In this document: positions 34,766-45,008 of the stretch, piece by piece
Numbering within the stretch: the stretch's first letter is position 1
Layout of the letters: each line of letters starts with the position of its first letter
Assembly (NCBI GenBank): GCA_030280995.1
Contig: JASXTE010000011.1
Span: 25,528,817 to 25,592,816, forward strand
Length of the DNA: 64,000 bases
Direction of reading: 5' to 3'
Source of the DNA: Hemileia vastatrix
Taxonomy: Eukaryota; Basidiomycota; Pucciniomycetes; Pucciniales; Zaghouaniaceae
Notes under the pieces: model-generated
Databases searched by the model: none
What the model was told of the DNA's origin: nothing
Seen by the model: only the letters and a program-made list of their open reading frames with translations
Translations under genes and position numbers: made by a program

Positions 34766-36783
34766 AAAATTTTAAAAGAGTTGATTCTGAAGATGAAACA
34801 AGATTTGAAGATTTGGAAGATGGAAGTGAAGATGAAGATTTGGAATTGCGGAAAATTTTTGGAGTGGTGAGATTGGGGTGTAAAAGTAAGTCCTCCCAAT
34901 TGTGCATCACTAGATCTCTTCTACACCTTTCAAAAAAATTACCTTGGCCACACATGTGAGCAATGGGGAAACCCTTGGTTTTTGTTCCAGGTCTGGTGGT
35001 GAAGATTTCCTGAAGATCCCTCAAGTTGAAGGTGGAGCGGCAAAGTATAAGAAGGTAGCACACAATATTAGGCCTGTCAATGAGCCTATGCCTGTGGGAT
35101 TGAATCCGCCCTTGAAGAGACCTCCTTTTTCAAGAGATCCGTACTGTACTCCTTTGGTGAAGAATCCTCCATAATTTTTAGAGACAGCTAGGGTGACCGT
35201 GGAAAGGTTGAAAGTTGTTAATTTTGGTCCTGATGGGTGGTTGTCTGAAGAAGAAAAGAAGTTGTTGTTGCACATTATTGTGCTAAGTGAAAAGGCTGTG
35301 GCATTTGTTGAGGAGGAAAGGGGTGTATTGAAGCACTCTTGTGGGGAACCTTACTTGATTCCTGTGGTTTGTCATGAACCTTGGCAAATCAAACCTATTC
35401 CGATTCCAGCCACTATTAGAGAGGATTTTGTGGAGATTGTTAGGGAAAGAGTCAGGACTGGGTTATACAAACAATCGACATCCAGCTACTCAAGTCTGGT
35501 TTTCTGTGTAAAGAAACAGAATGGGAAGTTGAGGTTGGTTCATGATCTTAGAGCCTTGAATAGAGTCACTATCAAGGACGCTGGTATTCCACCAAGTGCA
35601 GAGGACTTTGTTGAAGCTTTTGCTGGAAGGGTGTGTTATGGTTTGGGTGATATTATGGGTGGTTATGATAAAGGGAACTCCATATGGATTCAAGGCCTCT
35701 CACAACTTTTGAGACTCCTTTTCGAAGATTTCAGCTCACTAGGTTGCCTCAAGGAGCAACTAATTCAGTGGCAGTTTATCAAGCACAGATGGCTTGGATT
35801 TTGCAAGATGAGGTTCCTACTCATGCTGGTATTTTTATTGATGATGGTGGAATTAAAGGACTATCCACTGATTATGGTAATGAGGTGTTAGAAGAGAACC
35901 CTGGCATAAGGAGGTTTGTGTGGGAATATGCAATAACTCTAGAGAGAGTGTCGTTTAGGATTGAAGAGGCTGGTTTGACCATTTCAGGGTCAAAATTCTG
36001 TTGTTGTGTTCCTGCTTTGAAAATTCTGGGTCATGTGGTATGTAAAGAGGGAAGGATTATGGCGAAGAAGAACATTAATAAAATTCAGTCATGACCAAGG
36101 CCTAAAAATACTACTGAAGTCAGGGGATTTTTGGGTGTATGTGTATATTTCAGGATTTTTATTAAGGATTTTTCTTTGTTGACTTCACCTTTAAGGAAGT
36201 TGAACAGAAAATATGCAGATTGGGAATTGACTGAAGAGTGTGAAGAGGATTTTCAGAAGTTGAAAAAGGTTGTTGGTGAAGATATTGTTCTTCACAAGTT
36301 GGATTATAGTGTTGGTGCTGGAAAAAATTATCTGGCAGTGGACTCAAGTTATATTGCTTCTGGTGCTGTTTCGTCTTATAAGGATAAGACTGGGAGGGTC
36401 AGACAAGTAAGATATGGGTCTGTGGTGTTTAATGAGGTGGAATCCAGGTATTCTCAACCTAAGTTGGAATTGTGTGGCGTAGCTAACATTTTAAAGAAGC
36501 TACAGACTGTTTTGTGGGGGCAGCATTTTGAGCTGCAGGTGGATGCAAAATCTTTGGTTCAGATGATCAATACACCTAGTCTTCCAAATACTCCAAAGAC
36601 TAGGTGGATGGCATTTATTCAACATTTTTCTTTTGACCTGGTACACAAACCAGGCAAAACTTTTACTATGCCTGATGGATTATCAAGGAGGCCATTTACA
36701 GATGAAGATTCTGAGGCTGAAGAGTTTGATGAAGATGTTCCAGTGGTTAGGGCCAGCACAAAGGGTGTTGAAGATTTTTCTGA

Positions 36784-36806
36784 CCTTCCCCAAGAGGCTA
36801 AACTGG
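36784..36806 (+). repeat. Hairpin repeat in B2 RNase H to integrase linker
   Basis: Stem CCTT, loop CCCCAA, stem GAGG (one G-U pair), tail CTAAACTGG. It encodes LPQEAKL and is orthologous to the C copy at 24408-24430. Confidence 0.65.
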
Positions 36807-36859
36807 CTGGATCTGATCTTGATTCTGGTGATCAGGATGTTTTTGTTGATGAAGATTGA

Positions 36860-38340
36860 GTTTTTGTTTGGGACAGCTCTAATTTGAAAAAGTGTGTTTT
36901 TGTTAGTGAACTGGATTCTCACAAGGTTCAGTGGAAAGAGAAGGACGTGCCAAAATTTAAGGATTGGTGTCCTGGTTGGGCTGCTCAATTAGCTCATGTT
37001 CACACTGGTGATTTTGATGATAGAATTGTACCCTTGGATGTTGTTTTGTTGGATTTTGAAGATGAGACCTGGGGTCAGTCTGTGTTTTATTTTATTTTGG
37101 TGGAATATCTGTTGACCTTGGAGAGGCCAGATAGTTGTGATGATGATACTTGGTTGGCTATCAAGAAGAAGAGTCCTGGATTTTATGTGTCAGGAAGAAG
37201 GTTGATGAGGAGAAAGCATCCTAATCCTCAAGTGGTGGTGACTCAGAAGAAGGGTCAAGAACTTATGTTGAAGTCTTTGCATGAAGACCTTGGTCATAGA
37301 GGTTTTGGGGAGACTTATAGAAGAGTAGCAGAAAGATTTTGGTGGCCAGGTATGAAGTTGGCTGTGCAGGGTTGGGTTCAATCTTGTGAAGAATGTCAAA
37401 GAAGAAGTCACTTGAAACCTAAAGAGGTGGGCCGTGCTACTGGTGAATCAACTGTTTTTGGAAGGGTCAGTCTGGATGCTGTCCATATTAAAGAGGGCAG
37501 GTATAAATACTTGATTGTTGCTAGGGATGATTTGTCTGGTTGGGTTGAGGCAGTGCCTCTGGTAATTTGACTGCCAAGAAAGTGGCAGAGTTTTTAAAGA
37601 AGGAGTGGATTTATAGGTATGGGTTGATGAGATTGGTGACTGTGGATGGCGGGCCAGAGTTTGGTGCCAAATTTAAAGAAGCTGTGGCTAGTATTGGTTC
37701 TAAAGTTAGAGTGGCTACACCTTATTATCCTGAAGCTGAAGGTATGGTTGAAAGAGGGCATCAAGTTATCAAGAATGCTTTCGTGAAGATGTGTGGAGAT
37801 AGTGCTGAAAAGTGGAGGCATTATTTACCCTTGGTGTTATTTGCTGATAGGGTCACTGTGAAGAGAACAACTGGCTATTCTCTTTATGAGTTAATGTTTG
37901 GTCAGAAAGCTGTTCTACCAGTGGACCTAGAAGTTGTCTCTTATCTTGGAATTGATTGGGATGACGTGCACTCAACAGAAGAATTGCTCTGTGCCAGGAT
38001 GCAACAGTTGGAATGTAGAGAGGAATGTCAAGAGAAGGCATACTCTAGAATTATGAATATTAGGAATCAATCAGTCAGATACTGGGACAAGAAGTTGGCT
38101 CATAGACTCAGGAATCCCTTGAAACCTGGTTGTTTGGTTTTGGTGTATAATAGAAGTTTAGAGAGTAGGTCGGGGGAAATGTTTGCTGACAGATGCAATG
38201 GACCTTACAGAGTCAGATCTCAGGCATCTGGAGGTTCTTATGTTTTGGAAGAGCTGGATGGTGCAGTCTTGAAAAAGAGAGTGGCTGCAGACCAGGTGAA
38301 GAGGTTCTATTCCAGACGCACTAGGTATGTAGAAGATTGA
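36860..38340 (+). pseudogene. Integrase of B2 Pol
   Basis: Zinc region LHEDLGHRG and SCEECQ (37277-37400), core Asp in SLDAVHI, then a 1-nt frame change near 37563, Asp in TVDGGPEF (about 37642) and Glu in GMVERGHQ (about 37744). C-terminal domain LKPGCLVLVYNRS, ending KRFYSRRTRYVED. The stop at 38338-38340 is followed directly by a hairpin repeat. Apart from the frame change and the upstream stop it is open. Confidence 0.85.
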
Positions 38341-39616
38341 CTCCGCAATGAGGATAAACTATGGAACGTTCTTTATGATTTGGAATTTCCTTTTGGTGTT
38401 TCAGAGCAACTTTTGTGTTGGAAACTTTTTGTTAGAAGGTACCCATGGGTGGGGCTTCTAGATTTGATCTTGGAGAGTGTAGGGGTAACTGATGGGCTTG
38501 CTGCTCTGTAGAACAGTTACCACAGATTGTCTGTTTCCAACCCCTTCTCTTAATTTGGTTGAATCCTAGTATTGGTTTCTTTTCACAGGTTATAGTCCTC
38601 TATGACTTTAAACTGGAATTTCCTTTGGTCTTCAAGTGCTGGACTCTTCACTCTTATTGGTTTGGATTTATTGTGTTAGATGTTGTGTTTTTGTTAGAAG
38701 TTACCCAGGGGGGGGCTTCTAGATTTTATTTTGGCAAGTGTGGGGGTAACTGATGAGGTGGCTGCTCTGTAGAACAGTCACCCCAGAATGTCTGTCTCAG
38801 GTCTTTTGTTTTTCCTGGTTGAATTATAGTTCTGTTGTTTATTATTCAGGTTTCAAGTCCACTATGACTTTAAACTGGTTTGGGACTGGCTTCTTTATCT
38901 TTGGTTCTTTCAGATTGGTGGTGGATCACTGGTGGTCTCCCATCATTTTTACCTATTGGAGGGAGCCCACCCAGTGATCATTTCTATGGACCGGACTTTC
39001 TCTTATTGGACCATCTATGGAGCTGGGCTGTCATTGATTTTGTAGTTATGTTTTTGCTAGATAGTAGTTTTAGATTATTTTCTTTTTTCTCTTTTTTTCT
39101 TTTAATTTTTTTATGGGGGTTGTTTAAAATTATAAAATCAAAAATATAGGGTGTTACCACATCACGGTCACCTGGATGTGGGCAAGCATTGGTGGGGAAA
39201 GGCTCATTAATCAGACGGGCAATGCTATTTTATCATTTTAGTTTAGTTTATTTTTATTTTCTTTAATTTCATTTATTATTATTATCATTATTTTTTATTT
39301 TTTTTCTATTTATTCTCATTTTTACCCTTAATTTATGTTTCTTATTTCAAATTTTTTTAAAATTTTTTAAGGTGTATCCACATCAAGGTGCACTTGGATG
39401 TGGGCAAGGTATCAGGGGATCAGCTCATCTATTGGCTGAGGGATACCATTTGTATTATTTTTTATATTATATTTTATTTCATTTATTTTTATTTCATTTT
39501 ATTTATCAATTTTTAATTTTAGTATATTAGTAGATCATATAAAAAAAAAAAATTCTGAAATTATTTTTATTAATTGTTTTATATTATTATTATGTTTCTA
39601 ATCTTTTTTCAGGAGC
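38341..39616 (+). other. Structured non-coding part of the B2 3' region
   Basis: Hairpin repeats lie at 38341-38363, 38585-38606 and 38856-38878. A roughly 110-bp duplication is present (38430-38540 and 38692-38803, sharing GGGGCTTCTAGATTT and CTGCTCTGTAGAACAGT). A long stem-loop lies at 38924-38979, and two short stem-loops at 39157-39181 and 39378-39402. T-rich low-complexity spacers separate them. No coding frame is credible on the + strand. Confidence 0.6.
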
Positions 39617-41169
39617 TCATTGTCTGGATGATGAAGCTTCTGCAGGCTGATCCGGATTGTGATGTCGTTTTTGTTTTTTGTTGGGATTGTGGGAAGCACT
39701 GAGTTCTTTGAAGTGCATCCTTCTGGAGAGATTATATGGATTGTAATGGGCAGGAATTGGATTAGAGGGAATTTCAGAGGAGGAAGAAGAAGAGGCAGGA
39801 ATGGAGTGCTGGAAGGTGTGCTTAATGATCCTAGACATCTTCCAGTGGTTGTCCAACAGGCACTTTCTCAGGGATTTTTAAAAGTCATTCAAAGGTCCAT
39901 GGAGGGCAAAAGCCTTTAGAATGTTGGAACACATGGTGCTTAGGTGTTTTTTCATGTCTCCATAATCCAGGGTCAAAGAAGTTTCTAGAGGTTGGCCAGC
40001 TCCAAAAGTAGATTCAGGAGGAGGGGTGCCAACTAGACAAGAAGAATTTGATCAGTAATTATTTTTGTTGAAGAAATGGGATTAATTAATTTGGTACTTA
40101 CAGATTGGAAGCTCATCAAATTTGTAAGCAGCCGGAATTTGAATCTCTGAAGATTTTGGAATGGTCATAGTGGGTGGATTAATCAGGGAAAGATATGGAT
40201 TCTCTTAGTCTTCCTCTGAAAGATTTTGAGAAGGTGAACTAGGAGGCTGATGTTCCTGGGGCCTAGTTGGAGCAGCAGAATTGTTGTTGTTGTTGTGGTT
40301 GTTATTTCTGATGGATTAAGCTGGAGGAGGTGCTGGTGATTGAGTACCAGGGTTGTTAAAAGATGAAGCAGGAGAGGGTGATTTGGAAGCGGATTGATCT
40401 CTTCTGGATGGAGCTTTTGAAGGGATGGAACTGTCAGAAGAATAGTTTGCTGACAGAGGAGAGGTGTAGTTTCATTGTCTTAGCTGGGGACGAAGTTTTT
40501 GCTTTGGTGCAGTGTTGGGTGCTCTGGTTTCTTCTTGGGGTCCTCTGGCAGGTCTCCTAGAAGTTTGGGAAAATTTGGAGTTTTTGGACCTTGGAAGGGT
40601 TGGCTGCATTGATCTGGGAGCAGTGGGAGGTGATTGCATAGAGTTTTATTTGTTGATTGTTTGAATTTGGCTGTTTTCCGGTTGTTTTTGGAGGTTTTGA
40701 GCCTGATTTTCATTGTCTAGTGAGGTGGGAGGGCCTCCTGGACGCGGTCTAGAAGCCTAGGAGCTGATTTTGAAGATTTTGGAGCTAATTTAGCAGAGAT
40801 AAAAGCAGTTTCTTAGGAAGCTAAGGCTGGTCTTTTGGGAAGAGTTCTGGAAGCTGAGCTTATGGATCTTATGGAAAGTGCTGAAGATAAAGAGGAAGAG
40901 GAAGGACCAAGTTCTAGGGATCTGGTAGGGGATCTGGAGATGTATTTATGAGAAGATGAAGGAGGAAGAATAGGGTAGTTGGCATCTCTGTCACATTTTT
41001 TCTTTTTGGAGTAGAAGGAATAACAAGCCCTGTTGTAGAGTTTGGCTTCAGGAGTTGGAAGAGTGAATGTGCAAGGTCTGCACATGTGGATGCACTGTTT
41101 GCAGGCATAGTCCTTGGGAGTAGTGAAGCAAGAAAGAGTAGAAGGGTTAACATCAGTTGATCCAGCCAT
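39617..41169 (-). pseudogene. Antisense spliced gene 1 in B2 (Zn2Cys6-like N-terminus), decayed
   Basis: Runs opposite to gag-pol. ATG at 41169 opens MAGSTDVNPST, then C-x2-C-x6-C-x15-C-x9-C (residues about 23-59), with Phe where a Zn2Cys6 cluster would have its fifth Cys, and a KKKK stretch before the last Cys. The rest is Ser/Pro/Asn-rich. The frame is open to 40813; after that protein-like sequence continues with a frameshift near 40755 and about five stops. A clean intron (40033-40101, 69 nt) has GTAAGT, branch CTGAT and TTGTCTAG. Exon 2 (40032-39617) continues in phase with GTPPPESTFG to SSSRQ and a stop, with one internal TAA. A captured DNA-binding-like gene or an accessory retroelement gene are both possible. 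Confidence 0.55.
40033..40101 (-). other. Predicted intron of antisense gene 1
   Basis: - strand donor GTAAGTACC, branch-like CTGAT and acceptor CTTGTCTAG. Removing it joins codons in phase (ATC, then T|TT). A near-consensus intron in the antisense direction inside a retrotransposon argues for real antisense transcription. Confidence 0.55.
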
Positions 41170-41321
41170 GATCTGTGGTGAGAAAAGATGATTGAAAGGG
41201 ATAGGAGGAGATTTTTTGTCAGTGATGGGTAGATGATGAAGTGAAGGTGGAAGTTCAGCAGGTTGGATAAAGAGGTGTTCTGTATGAAATTGGCTGCGTC
41301 TATTTTATGCAAAATTCTGCC

Positions 41322-41504
41322 AGTCCATCAAGACTTTAAACTGAAATCTGGTTTCTGTTAGTCCTCCAAGACTTTACACTGGCTGGTTTGAAGATTTTAT
41401 CAAGACTAGTCCGTCAAGACTTTAAACTGAACACTGTGTTAGTCCCCCAAGACTTTAAACTGAGGATTGTTGTTGGTTTTTGAGTCCCCCAAGACTATAA
41501 ACTG
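41322..41504 (+). repeat. Five hairpin repeats between the two antisense genes of B2
   Basis: Units at 41322, 41360, 41408, 41441 and 41483. Each is AGTC, a loop such as CCCCAA, GACT, then TTAAACTG or near variants. The last two units also encode the C-terminus of antisense gene 2 (two PQF-x-VLGD copies). Confidence 0.85.
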
Positions 41505-42073
41505 AGGAATGGGTTTTGTTGTTGGAGTTGGTTTTAAAAGATTGGTGGAGGGTATCCACAGAGGGAGCCTCTGGAACTTGGCCTTGATAGTGGGCAAGTG
41601 GTTTGGTGTTGGTGGTGTAATGGATCCTACATTGTTATCATCACTATCAGAAGATGGAGGAACTGAGAAGTCATCAGTTTTAAAGTTGAAGGAAGAAATG
41701 AAAGTTATTTACCATCAGATGGACCAGGGATGGTGGAACTTGTTGTTTTATGGGTTGTGGAACTCTTCTGGGAAGGGTGAAGCTTTTTGATTAATCTGGG
41801 AATGAAGATGGATGGCCCAGATCTTTTGGAGCTGGTAGAAGATGGAACAGGTTGAGGTGGAGGTGAAGCTGTTGCAGAGGATAATGGACCAGGTCTGCAG
41901 CAGGTCTTCTTTCTGGATTGGAAGACATCACAGGACGTTCTGTATGGATGGACAGGAGGTGTGATGGTGCAGATTAGCTTATTGTCAATGCAGTATTGGC
42001 AAGGACCCATTTCAGAGGCAGATTCGGGAAGAAGGTTGAACATGGTGGTTTGATGAAGAAAGAATGTGGACAT
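41439..42073 (-). CDS. Antisense spliced gene 2 in B2, Zn2Cys6-like, open after splicing
   Basis: ATG at 42073-42071 lies 19 bases inside the 3' LTR boundary, so it would be transcribed out of the LTR. Exon 1 is 42073-41713, exon 2 is 41662-41439. The intron (41663-41712, 50 nt) has donor GTAAAT, branch CTGAT and acceptor TTCTCAG. The spliced frame is about 194 residues with no stop. It has C-x2-C-x6-C-x13-C-x9-C near residues 21-56, the same spacing class as gene 1, again with Phe at the fifth-Cys position and RKK before the last Cys. The remainder is Pro/Ser/Thr-rich. Function unknown; zinc or nucleic-acid binding is a guess from the pattern. Confidence 0.5.
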
Positions 42074-42077
42074 TCTC

Positions 42078-42091
42078 AATTGGAGGGAGGA
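42078..42091 (+). promoter_or_regulatory. Polypurine tract of B2
   Basis: AATTGGAGGGAGGA abuts the LTR start TGTGGTC. Nearly identical in C. Confidence 0.8.
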
Positions 42092-43185
42092 TGTGGTCTT
42101 CCAACATTAGCAGGGGCCTTTTTTGTGTGATTTGGCGCTGTTTGTGAATGTCTTAATTGACATCTGTTAAGGAATTGGGTATTTTTCTGGTTTTATTCCG
42201 TGGATATTGGGTCTGCAGGTATGTGGGTACTATCATTGGATAGCCCCAGTTTTTCTCTATATTTTATGTCTTGTAGACATTTTTCATATTCTAAGTTTTA
42301 AGGGGTCATTTCCTCATTTTTCATTTATAAAATCTTAACTGTTTAATTTTGTTTTTTGTGTTTTACGGGCTAACCTTAAGTCTTAGGGTTAAGTGCTTAT
42401 TACCATTGGATAGAGCAAATGTTTCTCTATATTTCATGTCACAATGTTGTTATAGTGAAATTCCGTGTTTTAAAGGTTTTAGTAGTTGTAGCTAATTTTT
42501 CTAAGTAGATTAGTTGTTTTTATTGGTTTTCTGGCTTCAGGGAGACTGGGCTGCTTCAGTCGGCACCTCCGACATCAGGCGGCCTGCCTGCCTCTGTTTT
42601 AGAAGGTTGGGGAGCGCTTCAGGAGGGTTTTTTATTCAATTTGGTGGGTACAGGCGCCAGATTGGTGGGTGCGCATGGGCTCTTAGATAGTGGTCTGTGT
42701 GTACATAGTGAATAAGACAGTTTGGGGCAACCTTAATTATCATACAACCATCCGGAGGTGATATCCTGGTTCCTCACTCAGTTTTCACTGTTTTCTGGCC
42801 ACAATTTGGCTGTGTTTGTTGCAAGTTAGTTCTTCATTTAACTTAACTTTGGCAACTGTTTCTCTCTTATAGTCTTGCAAGCTATAGCAAGTATTATTGC
42901 TGTCTCTGGTGTGGATTTGCAGCCTACAACAAGTATCTTTGCTTTCTATGGTGTGGACATTGATCTACATTTCAGTTCTTTGGTCTGGTAGTCTGTCTGG
43001 TGACTACTTTCTTGGCTCATCAAGCAGTCAAGTGTGTTTAAAAGGGGCTTTAGCAAAACAGGAACCAACTTACTATAGCAAGTAAATCTCACTCTATTTT
43101 TCTAAAGGAACAGGGGATTTTCTCTCTGGTTTTTCTCCAACTCCCTTGGTCAAGGCCTATAGCTATTACTATAGGATTGTCTACA
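42092..43185 (+). repeat. 3' LTR of B2
   Basis: 1094 bp from TGTGGTCTTCC to GATTGTCTACA, followed by the duplicated GCGT. Intact reference copy of the B LTR in this window. Confidence 0.92.
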
Positions 43186-43662
43186 GCGTATAAATATTAA
43201 AATTTATATTGAATAAAATATTAAAAAAAATTCACTATAAATAGATTTAATGTTATATTATGTAATTTTTTAAATTGATTTATTTTATTTTATTTTATTT
43301 TAATACACTCATTTTATTTAATTCATTATCTCAAATTAAATCAAATTAAATTGTATTGTAATGTGTTATATTTCATTGTATTGAGTTATATTTGGTTGTG
43401 TATTATATAATTTTATTTTATTTTATTTCTCTTTTTTAAATTCCTTTTTAAAATATATAATAACAAATTATTTTGTTTTATCTCATTTTACACCATTTGT
43501 ATTTATCTTTTTTTTCAAATTCTAGCTATTATAACCATCTATCTGTCTTTTTTTATTCAACTACAATATAATAAGTCTTAATGTAATTTAAATCATTTTA
43601 TTAAATTTTTTGGATGCTGTTGTATAGCCATGTAGAAGCATTAAGTTGGCTTAAATTGGCTG

Positions 43663-43912
43663 GTGAGCTCTGATGTATTACCTTAGATCAGAGTTCACAG
43701 ACAAAAAATTTGATGTGGTACTCTGATGTATAACCATATATTAGAGTACACATGCATAAAAATGGCTGGTGAAATCTGATTTAAATATGTAGATCAGACG
43801 TCACTTGCTCAAAATTGAATGTGGTACTCTGATCTATGGCTGTAGATCAGAGTACTACATGCATGAAATTGGGTTGTGAACTCTGATCTACAGGTTTACA
43901 TCAGAGTTCACC
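43663..43912. repeat. Alternating array of five hairpins, 53-bp period
   Basis: Starts at 43663, 43715, 43768, 43821 and 43874. Units 1, 3 and 5 have GTGANNTCTGAT arms closing on the complement (for example GTGAACTCTGAT with ATCAGAGTTCAC). Units 2 and 4 have GTGGTACTCTGAT with ATCAGAGTACNAC. Each hairpin is 36-40 nt; linkers are about 15 nt. The alternation A-B-A-B-A points to a dimeric, roughly 106-bp unit. Confidence 0.8.
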
Positions 43913-45008
43913 AGCTCATTTTGAGATTCCAAAGACTGTTTTTGCACATGTAATATCACCTTTTGAAATAAAGTAAGATACTAAAAATTAAATTAAGATG
44001 TAAGGGAATGAAATGTACTAAAATAAAACAAAACAAATATAAAATAAAATAAAATAAATAGAATAATAGGAAGTGAAGTGAAATGAAAAATAATATAATA
44101 TAATACAGTATTATATAGTATTATAGATTAAAATAAAGCAAAATCAGATCAAATAAAATAAAATGAGGCAAAGTATGTATTTTTTTAAAAGGCATCATAA
44201 AAATTGAAGAAATTTATTTCTATTAGCTATGTTTTTTCAATGTAGTTAAAAGAATATAGATATACCAAGGCATTATAATATAAACTAGTGACAGACCTTG
44301 AAGCCTGATAAGCTTTTTATCAATATATTTAGGTTTAAATAAAATAATTCTTCATGAATGAGACTCTTATAGCTCTCATATAAAGAAATCTGAATACAAA
44401 TGAGTTTAATAGGTTTCTTTATTACTAGATATCTATGTAATTAAATTTAAAGCTTATCATTTACATGATATACCAGTTTATTCATTGTTAAATTTTTTTA
44501 GAAAATTCAAAGACATTAATATTTTTATGTTCAAGTTAATTTGAAGAATTCTCAGGATGAGATTTGCATTGGAAGTTCAATCAGAGATCCATCAAGACTG
44601 AAATTAACCTTATTATAAGACATTAAAAAATTTATAAAGATTTGATTCTATTAAATAAATATTTCTGAAAAAAAAATTTACTTAGGCAATAGAAGGACAA
44701 AAATCAAAACAATATATTTAAAAAATGTATTTCAACTTATTGAAAGTAAATTGAATTAATTTTTTGCAGATGGTTACATTAAATTTAAATTTTGATGCTC
44801 AAATTTAAAACATGTTATAAGGTCTTATATTAAATTTCAAGTGGAATTGTAAGGAGATTAGGAATAAAATAAGTAACTGATAAAAAGCACACTATAGAAA
44901 ATTGAAATTCAATAACTTCATCCCAAAACTCACATTAAAATATGTGGAATAATATTTATTTACAGATTTTATTTAATTTAAACTCCTTTTTCTAACTGTT
45001 ACTAAATA

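Larger units (their letters stand above)
34159..36859 (+). pseudogene. Pol of B2: linker, reverse transcriptase, RNase H
   Basis: Opens at the TAATG ATG; a TAA lies at about 34240. The linker is Ser/Lys-rich with two in-frame hairpin repeats (34677-34765). A 1-nt insertion near 34940 shifts the frame. RT follows with VHDLRALNRV, LGDIMGGYD, a second frameshift near 35660, LPQGATN and catalytic FIDDGG (about 35839). A stop at 36092-36094 replaces a Trp present in C. RNase H has AVDSS, KLELCGV and VDAKSL. The frame ends at TGA 36857-36859, where C reads Gly. Not functional. Confidence 0.85.
18830..43185 (+). mobile_element. B-family Ty3/gypsy element B2, interrupted by element C
   Basis: 5' LTR (18830-18936 plus 30700-31685), primer site, gag-protease, pol, long 3' region with antisense genes, polypurine tract, and 3' LTR (42092-43185). 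The flanks 18826-18829 and 43186-43189 are both GCGT, a perfect 4-bp target duplication that spans the whole composite and proves the two LTR halves belong together. Without C the element is about 12.6 kb. Pol is broken by several stops and frameshifts. Confidence 0.9.

Noticed and set aside
43663..43912. CRISPR-like array
   Set aside because: Units alternate between two palindromes, linkers are only about 15 nt, and no cas-like gene is present.
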